This document shows positions 1 to 9,411 of a stretch of DNA of 10,419 bases, in pieces. Source of the DNA: Pyramidobacter sp. (lineage in GTDB: Bacteria > Synergistota > Synergistia > Synergistales > Dethiosulfovibrionaceae); NCBI GenBank assembly GCA_016286835.1, contig JAEEUD010000039.1, forward strand, positions 1-10,419, read 5' to 3'. Every line of letters starts with the position of its first letter. Within the stretch, counting starts at the first letter, position 1. The position numbers were made by a program, and so were the translations under genes. The notes under the pieces were generated by a model that did not search any database, was not told the DNA's origin, and saw only the letters and a program-made list of their open reading frames with translations.

Positions 1-672
1 CTGACAGCGTTGTCGGAGACTACGTTTGCGGGCAACGACCTGAAAGCCGGCAAAGATTTGCGCGTCCACACCTACGGCGACATGACGTTCAACGACGCCA
101 CAGCCGGGGGCAGCGCGTGGATCCTTGGCCTCGGCTCGTCGGCAGCACGGTTGAAGTTCCATACCCTTCGGGCAGAAGGTCATGACACGGCTATCCTGCT
201 TGAACGCGGTTACCTGGATTACTGGTGGGTCACAGCCGGACTTGATGTTGCTATTGGTGTTCGTACTTACGATAATCCGAGTGGTGAGGGAAGTATCGGA
301 GTTGTTGAAAGGCTTGATCCGGACTCGGGCTACTCCATTTTGTATCCGGTTGGCGGTTCGCTGATGCCGGCTGACCCGTTCAACTTCCGCGTGGTCGATT
401 TACTTCATGATTATGCGACTGGAAAGAACGATATCGACCCCAATTGGGATATAGGCGGATATAGCGACGAAGATTGGCCTGGCAGAGACTACCTGGCGTC
501 ATTCGGCCGCGAGGCAAGACGCATGTGGCCGCGCAAAGAGCTTTCGGATTCGAATCTGGTTGTCGGAAGCGACGACATCGAAGTCAATCTTGACGACAAC
601 GGCTACTGGCTGCCCGAAGAAGACGAACCGCTCGAAAGAGATAAAAAACTTCTGAGCGTAAGCGAACAATAA
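1..672 (+). CDS. C-terminal end of a large surface protein, haemagglutinin-like (5' end outside window)
   Basis: The frame is already open at base 1 and gives 223 residues before TAA at 670-672, so the true start lies upstream; the TTG at position 10 is only an internal codon. The first 60 or so residues have the feel of filamentous-haemagglutinin or adhesin beta-helix repeats: alternating short strands with AGKDLRVHTYGDMTF, then DATAGGSAW. The following part is rich in Gly, Asp, Trp and Tyr. The last 80 residues are strongly acidic (EEDEPLE) and hydrophilic. I see no membrane-spanning segment, no outer-membrane beta-barrel with terminal aromatic residue, and no LPXTG sorting signal in the visible part. 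That argues against a classical autotransporter end and would fit a secreted exoprotein, possibly of the two-partner or LktA-like filamentous adhesin type. That family assignment is inference from style. The gene ends 13 bases before a strong terminator. Confidence 0.6.
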   Translation: MTALSETTFAGNDLKAGKDLRVHTYGDMTFNDATAGGSAWILGLGSSAARLKFHTLRAEGHDTAILLERGYLDYWWVTAGLDVAIGVRTYDNPSGEGSIGVVERLDPDSGYSILYPVGGSLMPADPFNFRVVDLLHDYATGKNDIDPNWDIGGYSDEDWPGRDYLASFGREARRMWPRKELSDSNLVVGSDDIEVNLDDNGYWLPEEDEPLERDKKLLSVSEQ

Positions 673-685
673 GTAGAACTACAGC

Positions 686-723
686 AAAAACGCCGCGGAA
701 CAGTAATGTTCAGCGGCGTTTTT
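686..723 (+). terminator. Intrinsic terminator of the surface protein gene
   Basis: A 17-bp stem with a single mismatch runs from AAAAACGCCGC plus GAACA to TGTTC plus GCGGCGTTTTT, closed by a GTAA loop (703-706). The right arm ends in a T run, and the left arm starts with an A run, so it could also stop transcription on the other strand. It lies 13 bases after the stop codon. Confidence 0.93.
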
Positions 724-1154
724 ATAACCGATTCAGAATACGGACAAACAGACTTTTGTTTCTTCTCTTTGACGCTAAAGATATGGGTACATTAAAAGCA
801 AATTTGATCAAACACTACTATTCTGGCCATATGAAAAGGGCCATACCGTCACTGGCCAGAAAGGACCAATTTAGCCGATAAGAAAGGACTAATGGCAATG
901 TACCTGACTTAAGAAACCGTTGATTAATGCCCGCAAAATGTAGATTGCATGTGGCTCTCTAGGTCTGTTTTTAATTCTGCGTGTAGCATTACGATATGAA
1001 TAAGACCATTTGGCGATCACTTAGATAAACACGTAAATTTTCATCACTCACAAGTATTGTTCTTGAATTACTACATAGCGACGAAAAATACTGTATACAA
1101 AGTTCATTTTTCACCCGATAAATTTTTTTCGTTGTATTTCTTGAAGTCGTGGGG
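724..1154. other. AT-rich intergenic gap without a recognisable gene
   Basis: About 430 bases between the terminator and the nifJ promoter are clearly more AT-rich than the flanking genes. Neither strand holds an open frame with a convincing ribosome binding site and coding character. No tRNA cloverleaf, rRNA or CRISPR-type spacing is visible. The only structure I can point to is the cluster of imperfect repeats at 823-895, described separately. The gap could be remains of a decayed gene or mobile element, or could carry an unrecognised small RNA. Confidence 0.6.
823..895. repeat. Three imperfect direct repeats, possible insertion-sequence end relic
   Basis: Three related units follow one another at 824-844, 853-870 and 873-894. 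Each begins T(G/A)GCC(A/G) and ends with GAAA(A)GG(A/G)C(C/T) followed by AT after zero to two bases. The second and third share AGAAAGGAC exactly (858-866 and 881-889). The first two also carry GGCCA near both ends or near the start. Repeated GGCCA-containing units are a trait of the multi-repeat ends of some IS21-family elements, but no transposase gene or matching opposite end is present here. The repeats are seen; the IS link is inference. Confidence 0.35.
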
Positions 1155-1183
1155 TTATTTTTCGCCATTTTTCATGATAGAAT
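1155..1183 (+). promoter_or_regulatory. Candidate nifJ promoter with extended -10
   Basis: An extended -10 element, TGATAGAAT, lies at 1175-1183 (TG, one base, then TAGAAT). The hexamer 17 bases upstream, TTATTT at 1155-1160, is a poor -35, which is common for extended -10 promoters. It predicts transcription starting at about 1190-1191 and an untranslated leader of about 160 bases before nifJ. This is the best candidate in the gap, but other weak AT-rich matches exist. Confidence 0.45.
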
Positions 1184-1271
1184 CGCGTTAGTGAAAGTTT
1201 TTTGTCGCGCGTTTTGCTGTTTTTGTGACTGCAGGAGCGAGCGGAGTTTTTTCGCAAAAAGGGTTCAATCG

Positions 1272-1342
1272 GGGGAGACATGGGTCTCTCCGAAGGTTTC
1301 GTCTGATACGTTCGCGTATCGCAGCAAATATCCAAGGGGGAG
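1272..1342 (+). promoter_or_regulatory. Structured nifJ leader with tandem hairpins and Shine-Dalgarno site
   Basis: Three hairpins can form in a row. The first is an 8-bp stem, 1272-1279 with 1284-1291 (one G-U pair), with loop ATGG. The second is a small stem, CGAA/TTCG, at 1291-1301, which shares base 1291 with the first. The third is GATACG-TTCG-CGTATC at 1305-1320, a perfect 6-bp stem with a UUCG loop. The ribosome binding site AAGGGGGAG (1334-1342) follows, nine bases before ATG 1352. The heptamer GGGGGAG occurs both at 1271-1277, mostly inside the first stem, and at 1336-1342 as the Shine-Dalgarno site. CTCTCC (1286-1291) can therefore pair with either copy. The pairings are visible; any regulatory switch is inference. 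No known riboswitch class is recognised. Confidence 0.4.
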
Positions 1343-1351
1343 TTTTTGAAA

Positions 1352-4921
<3,570 letters not shown>

Positions 4922-4943
4922 CCAACCGAACAAGGCTGTATGT

Positions 4944-4979
4944 AAAACGGGAGCCGGAATTTTCCGGCTCCCGTTTTTT
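4944..4979 (+). terminator. Intrinsic terminator of nifJ
   Basis: A perfect inverted repeat pairs AAAACGGGAGCCGGAA (4944-4959) with 4962-4977 and ends in six T residues. It lies 22 bases after the nifJ stop. The A run on the left arm could also let it stop transcription from the other side. It separates nifJ from the next promoter, which starts only eight bases later. Confidence 0.96.
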
Positions 4980-4987
4980 ACGCTTAC

Positions 4988-5016
4988 TTGACGAATCGAA
5001 AGTGGCAATTTATAAA
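4988..5016 (+). promoter_or_regulatory. Sigma-70 type promoter of the Ppx/GppA gene
   Basis: TTGACG (4988-4993), a spacer of exactly 17 bases, then TATAAA (5011-5016). This is one mismatch from consensus in each hexamer. The predicted start of transcription is near 5023, leaving a short leader of about 24 bases that contains AAGGAG at 5031-5036. Confidence 0.85.
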
Positions 5017-5046
5017 GAAATAAAACGCGCAAGGAGAGAATGACAC

Positions 5047-5973
5047 ATGGCATCAAAAGTTGCGGTCATCGAAATCGGGACGAATTCGATCAAGTTCTGC
5101 ATCGGCATGCTGGATGAAACGGGACATATCGTTTATATTACCGATACGGCCTTACCGACACGTCTGGGCGAAGGTCTGGACCGCACAGGACTCATTTCAT
5201 CCGAGGCGTGCAAACGTAACGTTGTTGCTGTTGCTGAGTGTGTTGTCCAGGCCAGTGAAGTAGGTGTCTCTAAAATCATCGTCATAGGCACAGCGGCCGT
5301 GAGGAGGGCGGTGAACGCCGCGGCGTTTCGTTCTAGCATTAAGGAGCAATGCGGTGTCGATCTGCATGTTTTGTCAGAGGCGGAAGAGGCGCGGCTGTCG
5401 TATGAAGCAGTGCTGTACGGCCTGAATGTCCCGTCCGACGGCGTATTGATGACGATGGACACAGGCGGCGGCAGCACGGAGTTCGTCTTTGCCGAGGGTG
5501 ATCGGGTGATACGCAGCTTCAGCGTGCCGCTCGGGGCAGTCGTGCTGACGGAACGGTGGGGAATGCAGGACGCTGTCTCCGATCCAACGTTGAAACAGGC
5601 GCGGGCGGAAATCAGGGACCTGCTTTCACGCGCTGGTGTTTGCGGTCCCGTAGCACTGGCCGTGGGAATGGGCGGGGGAGTGACGGCTTTGGCCGCTGCA
5701 GCAGAGCGATTGCGCAAGTACACTTCCGGTGCCGTGCATGGTTCGATCCTGACAGCAGAGAAGACCGAGGAACTGTTGCTTGCGTTTGCTTCCCGAAACG
5801 CGGCTGAACGCAAAGAATTTGCCAACTTCCCGCCGGGGCGGGCCGATATTGTCCTCGCCGGAGCATGCATCGTCAAGTCTGCGATGGAACTTGTGGGCGC
5901 AGGAATAATGACCGTCAGCGCTTATGGCCTCCGACACGCTCTTGTTCGTGAACTGTTGACGTTGCCGGTTTGA
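5047..5973 (+). CDS. Ppx/GppA family phosphatase (exopolyphosphatase or pppGpp phosphohydrolase), short form
   Basis: A 308-residue soluble protein of the actin-like ATPase superfamily. Family members remove terminal phosphate from polyphosphate (Ppx) or from pppGpp (GppA). Motifs appear in order: IEIGTNSIKF (8-17, phosphate loop 1), GTAAVRRAVN (81-90), the catalytic-glutamate region LSEAEEARLSYEAV (109-122), DTGGGSTEF (138-146, phosphate loop 2), GMGGGVTALA (207-216), PPGRADIVLAGA (262-273) and SAYGLRHAL (291-299). The length matches the two-domain form known from Aquifex; the C-terminal helical/HD-like domains of long Ppx are absent. The usual SG before EEAR reads SEA here, a mild departure. 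ATG 5047 has AAGGAG ten bases upstream and a strong promoter. I see no clear intrinsic terminator after it, only AT-only hairpins at 6025-6051. Sequence alone cannot choose between Ppx and GppA activity, so I give no symbol. Confidence 0.92.
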   Translation: MASKVAVIEIGTNSIKFCIGMLDETGHIVYITDTALPTRLGEGLDRTGLISSEACKRNVVAVAECVVQASEVGVSKIIVIGTAAVRRAVNAAAFRSSIKEQCGVDLHVLSEAEEARLSYEAVLYGLNVPSDGVLMTMDTGGGSTEFVFAEGDRVIRSFSVPLGAVVLTERWGMQDAVSDPTLKQARAEIRDLLSRAGVCGPVALAVGMGGGVTALAAAAERLRKYTSGAVHGSILTAEKTEELLLAFASRNAAERKEFANFPPGRADIVLAGACIVKSAMELVGAGIMTVSAYGLRHALVRELLTLPV

Positions 5974-6085
5974 AATGGAAGTAGGAGTTGTTCAGTATTT
6001 CCTTTATAACGACCATTTACCAAATTATAAGCTATAAATAATGCCATTTATACTCTTATGTCTTCGTTAATTTTGATTTTGTTTC

Positions 6086-6114
6086 TTGACAAAGCATAGA
6101 TGACAATTTAAAAT
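6086..6114 (+). promoter_or_regulatory. Sigma-70 type promoter of the atoE-like gene
   Basis: TTGACA (6086-6091, perfect consensus), a 17-base spacer, then TAAAAT (6109-6114). Transcription should start near 6121, giving a leader of about 55 bases. This leader contains the hairpin CAGCTT-TT-AAGCTG (6123-6136) and the ribosome binding site GGGAGG (6163-6168), seven bases before ATG 6176. Confidence 0.88.
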
Positions 6115-6144
6115 AGCTTCAACAGCTTTTAAGCTGCTCTATGC
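6094..6144. promoter_or_regulatory. Inverted repeat bracketing the atoE promoter, possible operator
   Basis: GCATAGA (6094-6100), inside the promoter spacer, is the exact reverse complement of TCTATGC (6138-6144) in the early leader. The arms are centred 44 bases apart, about four helical turns, and enclose the -10 box, the start site and a smaller hairpin. This could be a paired repressor site or an RNA stem closing the small hairpin. A 7-base repeat can also arise by chance. Confidence 0.25.
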
Positions 6145-6175
6145 AAAATCTTTTCTTACACAGGGAGGGAGTCTT

Positions 6176-7564
6176 ATGCTCAAGAGGTTCACGAACGCAT
6201 GCGTTAAGTTGGTCGATCGCTGGCTTCCTGATCCGTTCCTATTCGCCATCGTGCTGACGCTGGTCGTCTTCGGTGCGGCGGTTGCGCTCACGGATCAGAC
6301 TCCGGTCCAGGTACTTGCATACTGGGGCGACTTCAAGAAAGGATTCTGGAACCTGCTGACGTTCTCGATGCAGACTTCGATGATCGTCGTCTTCGGCTCG
6401 ACGCTGGCGAAGACGAAAGTTTTCAGCGTGATGATCTCGTCGCTGGCTGGTATCGCGACTTCGTCGGCCTCCGCGATCATCCTGATCACGATCGTGTCGG
6501 GCGTGTTCAGCTGGCTGAACTACGGGCTCGGCCTGATCATCGGTGCCCTGCTTTCCAAGGCGATCGTCAAGAAGATGGCGCAGACGCATCCTGACGTGAA
6601 GCTCGACTATCGTCTGCTGATCGCAGCCGCTTACTCCGGCTTCGTCATCTGGCACCAGGGTCTGTCCGGATCGATCCCGCTGACGATTTCCACGGGCTTC
6701 AAGGTCGGTGAGATGAACATCATCGCGCCCATTACCGAGACGCTGTTCCATCCCATCAATCTGATCACCGTCGTGGCCTGCCTTCTGCTCCTTTGCGTCG
6801 TTAACGTGGCAATGACGCCTGACGAAGAGCATACGATCACCGTCGATCCTTCGTTGCTTGCCGACGACGAATTCAATCCTACCTACGAGATCAAAACTCC
6901 CGCCGACCGCATGGAACACAGCAAGATCCTCTGGCTGGCGACGGTCATCCTCGGCTGGGCTTACATCATCTACTACTTCCACTCGTTTGCTGCCAGCGGC
7001 AAGAGCGTGCTGAACGGGCTTGGCCGTAACTCGGTCAACATCGTTCTGCTGTTCTCGGGCATCCTGCTTCACGGTGATCTGCGCCGCTATGTCGACGCAC
7101 TGAAGAGCTCCGTCAGCTCGGTAGCCGGCGTTATCCTTCAGTATCCGTTCTATGCCGGCATCATGGCCATCATGGTCGGTACCGATGCTGCGGGCGCCAG
7201 CCTTGCGAAGATGATCTCCAACTTCTTCGTGCAGCACTCGACGAAGCTTACGTTCCCGTTCTTCACGTTTATCTCTGCCGGTATCGTCAACTTCCTCGTT
7301 CCTTCCGGCGGCGGTCAGTGGGCGGTTCAGGCGCCCATCGTCATGCAGGCTGCCTCTGAGATCGGCGTGCCGCAGAGCCTTGCCGCCATGGCCATTGCCT
7401 TCGGCGATCAGTGGACGAACATGATCCAGCCGTTCTGGGCCCTGCCCGCTCTGGCTGTGGCCGGTCTGAAAGCCAAGGACATCATGGGCTTCATGGTGGT
7501 CGTGACGATTGCTTCGGGAATTGTACTTGGTGTCGGTATTTTCGCCTGGGCGTTCTTCATCTAG
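6176..7564 (+). CDS. atoE: Short-chain fatty acid transporter, AtoE family
   Basis: A 462-residue polytopic inner-membrane carrier. Family members move short-chain acids such as acetoacetate or butyrate, and E. coli AtoE is about the same length. Family signatures are clear: WHQGLSGSIPL (159-169), LVPSGGGQWAVQAP (374-387) and GDQWTNMIQPFWALPAL (410-426). Hydrophobic spans cover roughly 20-38, 62-78, 85-110, 115-130, 192-212, 252-272, 285-298, 313-335, 358-377 and 432-462. A hydrophilic acidic loop lies at 213-250. ATG 6176 follows GGGAGG at a seven-base spacing and the N-terminus MLKRFTNACVKLVDRWLPDP is family-like. The gene stands alone between its own consensus promoter and a terminator. 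In an amino-acid fermenter it could export or import C2-C5 acids; substrate and direction cannot be read from the sequence. Confidence 0.94.
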   Translation: MLKRFTNACVKLVDRWLPDPFLFAIVLTLVVFGAAVALTDQTPVQVLAYWGDFKKGFWNLLTFSMQTSMIVVFGSTLAKTKVFSVMISSLAGIATSSASAIILITIVSGVFSWLNYGLGLIIGALLSKAIVKKMAQTHPDVKLDYRLLIAAAYSGFVIWHQGLSGSIPLTISTGFKVGEMNIIAPITETLFHPINLITVVACLLLLCVVNVAMTPDEEHTITVDPSLLADDEFNPTYEIKTPADRMEHSKILWLATVILGWAYIIYYFHSFAASGKSVLNGLGRNSVNIVLLFSGILLHGDLRRYVDALKSSVSSVAGVILQYPFYAGIMAIMVGTDAAGASLAKMISNFFVQHSTKLTFPFFTFISAGIVNFLVPSGGGQWAVQAPIVMQAASEIGVPQSLAAMAIAFGDQWTNMIQPFWALPALAVAGLKAKDIMGFMVVVTIASGIVLGVGIFAWAFFI

Positions 7565-7597
7565 GCCGTACTGACTGATTCTTTTCTTTAACCGAAC

Positions 7598-7667
7598 AAA
7601 ACCCCTCCGTGAGATCCGCCGTTTATGCAGGGTGTGTAAACGAGCGTTTCCTCCCGGAGGGGTTTTT
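7598..7667 (+). terminator. Long-loop intrinsic terminator after atoE
   Basis: AAAACCCCTCCG (7598-7609) is perfectly complementary to CGGAGGGGTTTT (7655-7666), and the T run continues to 7667. The 45-base loop (7610-7654) is far longer than usual and can itself fold: AAACG-AG-CGTTT (7638-7649), or alternatively GTTTA (7621-7625) with TAAAC. CCTCC (7650-7654) just before the right arm can also compete locally for GGAGG. It starts 33 bases after the atoE stop codon. Confidence 0.8.
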
Positions 7668-7732
7668 GTGCCAAGATAAGTATAAGAACGTTAAAACACT
7701 AGAACGAGGCGCACGAATTTCAGGCATGGGTA

Positions 7733-7761
7733 GTGATTTTACGGTGGTAAGCGCGTATAAT
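7733..7761 (+). promoter_or_regulatory. Candidate promoter of the LysM/M23 gene
   Basis: A perfect -10 hexamer TATAAT lies at 7756-7761. Seventeen bases upstream is GTGATT (7733-7738), a weak -35 that keeps only the TGA core. The predicted start near 7768 gives a leader of about 100 bases before the TTG start at 7867, and would exclude the in-frame ATG at 7726 for this transcript. Confidence 0.45.
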
Positions 7762-7866
7762 ACAAAATATCTGTGGACTTTTTTCACGCGTCTTCCGCGC
7801 ACGTTTTCTCGTGTCGTTGCGAAAGCTAAGCGTGTCCCATCAATCCCGTCAGGAGTTGACCGTAAA

Positions 7867-9378
7867 TTGGAGAATAAACAGGAACGCCAAAAGAGCCGCG
7901 CTTCGTTTTGGGGGCTGATCGGTTCGATGTTCGTCCTGACAGTAGGCTCGATGTACGGCGCACAGCAAAGCGCCGTTGAGCTGCAGGAGTTGCGTGATTT
8001 TTCCTTTGCCGCTTTTTTCCCGTCTCTGGAAGCGAAAGCGGCGCTGGCTCAGGGAGATCTTATTCAGCGAACGATTTCCGCGAACTCACTTGGCGGCATG
8101 TCGACGTTGCTGCCTGACGTGCCGGAGTTTGAGCAGAGCGGACTGCTGCTCGATGAAGTCGTACCCGACGAAGACCCGCTTGACGGCGGACGCATCGTCA
8201 TTCTGCCGGCGCCGGATTTTGACCAGTCGTTCCGAAATCCGCTGCCGGTGCATAATCCTTATATGTCACTGACGCTTTCAGAGGCTGATCATCTGAAGCA
8301 GACCGATGTCATCCTCGACCGCCTGCTGAACGACGAAGATGACGGCGACGACGATGCCGACGAACGCCCTTGGATCGAACACACCGTGGCGCCGGGGGAG
8401 CGTATGGTCGATATTTCCCATAAGTACGGTATTCTCGTGGCGACGATCAGTAAGGCGAACAACATTACCAATCCGAACAAACTGTCCTTGGGACAGGTGC
8501 TGTTGATCCCCCGCGAGGAGGATCTGCTTGACGATGTGCTCGAAGAGCAGAAAAGCCGTATCGAGGAAAAGCAGGCCGCGAAAAAGCAGGTCGAGCTCGT
8601 GCAATACAAGCGCTATGTCGTTCGTCCTGGAGATTCGCTTTGGATGATCGCGAGCGCCAACAAGCTGAGCATCGATTCGCTTTACGGCACGAACATCCTG
8701 CGCAATCCCGACCGTCTTGCTCCAGGTACTGAGTTGAGGATCCCAAATCAGGACGGGCTCAGCGTTAAAGCAGCAGCAGGGCAGACACTTGCGGCGTTGG
8801 CTAAAAAGTACAACGTTCCAGAGAAATCTATCCGCATGGCCAACGGTCTGAGCGACAAGGCGACGATCAAGCCCGGGCAGGAGGTCTTCATTCCGGGCGC
8901 GAGCCAGACGCTTGTCGTCTATCGCAGCACTGCCAGCGGCGGCGGCAAGTCGAAAAAAGCGCCGCCGGTCGCGAAACCGGCAGCGGGTGTATCGGGCCGT
9001 TTTTCCTGGCCTGTGATGGGCAAGGTGACCAGTCCGTTCGGCTGGCGCCGTCACCCGATCAAACGCACGCAGATCTTCCATGCCGGTATCGACGTCGGTC
9101 TGCCGCGTCATACGCCGATCCGTGCCGCGAAGGGCGGCCAGGTCATCTTCGCAGGCTGGATGAACGGTTACGGCCGAACGGTGATCATCCGCCACGACAG
9201 CGTGTACACGACTTTGTACGGCCACGCGCAGTCTCTCACTGTCGAAAAAGGACAAAACGTGAAAAAGGGACAGATTGTCGCCACTGTAGGTTCCAGCGGC
9301 CGAGCGACAGGACCTCACTGCCATTTCGAGGTCCGCATCAACGACAAGCCGACGAACCCGATGAGTTATTTGAGGTAA
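7867..9378 (+). CDS. Membrane-anchored LysM-repeat M23 family metallopeptidase
   Basis: A cell-envelope protein expected to bind peptidoglycan and cut its peptide cross-links. In the 503-residue form, a short basic N-terminus leads into a hydrophobic helix (14-32, WGLIGSMFVLTVGSM), probably a signal anchor as no good signal-peptidase site follows. A low-complexity acidic stretch (about 154-168) precedes LysM 1 (170-215). A charged, coiled-coil-like linker follows, then LysM 2 (248-293), a more degenerate LysM 3 (299-344), a Lys/Pro/Gly linker and the M23 domain (about 385-500). HxxxD (H405, D409), H453 in YGHA and HCH (484-486) are all present, so it should be an active zinc endopeptidase, unlike degenerate NlpD/EnvC-type activators. 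The frame is open back to 7609 inside the terminator. I chose TTG 7867 because AGGAG (7851-7855) precedes it and it puts the helix at the N-terminus; ATG 7726 (550 residues) is the main alternative. The next gene is 33 bases downstream, likely co-transcribed. Confidence 0.9.
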   Translation: MENKQERQKSRASFWGLIGSMFVLTVGSMYGAQQSAVELQELRDFSFAAFFPSLEAKAALAQGDLIQRTISANSLGGMSTLLPDVPEFEQSGLLLDEVVPDEDPLDGGRIVILPAPDFDQSFRNPLPVHNPYMSLTLSEADHLKQTDVILDRLLNDEDDGDDDADERPWIEHTVAPGERMVDISHKYGILVATISKANNITNPNKLSLGQVLLIPREEDLLDDVLEEQKSRIEEKQAAKKQVELVQYKRYVVRPGDSLWMIASANKLSIDSLYGTNILRNPDRLAPGTELRIPNQDGLSVKAAAGQTLAALAKKYNVPEKSIRMANGLSDKATIKPGQEVFIPGASQTLVVYRSTASGGGKSKKAPPVAKPAAGVSGRFSWPVMGKVTSPFGWRRHPIKRTQIFHAGIDVGLPRHTPIRAAKGGQVIFAGWMNGYGRTVIIRHDSVYTTLYGHAQSLTVEKGQNVKKGQIVATVGSSGRATGPHCHFEVRINDKPTNPMSYLR

Positions 9379-9411
9379 CTTTACTGAGGTACTTTGGTTA
9401 AAGGAGAAAAC

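Noticed and set aside
769..797. TTGACG with TTAAAA 17 bases downstream as a promoter
   Set aside because: The -10 matches only three of six positions and no gene follows it closely.
1063..1099. TTGAAT plus TACTGT/TATACA as a nifJ promoter
   Set aside because: The spacings are 20 and 25 bases, outside the useful range; the extended -10 at 1175-1183 is a better candidate.
724..1345. tRNA, CRISPR array or known riboswitch in the gap before nifJ
   Set aside because: No cloverleaf, no regularly spaced identical repeats and no recognisable aptamer core could be found by eye.
1346..1351. TTG at 1346 as nifJ start
   Set aside because: It is only three bases from the Shine-Dalgarno site, whereas ATG 1352 has good spacing and gives the family-typical N-terminus.
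5133..5876. 247-codon open frame on the - strand opposite the Ppx/GppA gene
   Set aside because: It is low-complexity Ala/Ser/Thr-rich antisense translation, opposite a gene with ordered family motifs.
6025..6051. AT-only hairpins after the Ppx/GppA gene as a terminator
   Set aside because: The stems TTATA/TATAA and ATAAAT/ATTTAT have no G-C pairs and no T run directly after them, so they are too weak to call.
6239..7237. 332-codon open frame on the - strand opposite atoE
   Set aside because: It is an Arg/Asp-rich antisense shadow without domain or start signals, opposite a clear transporter.
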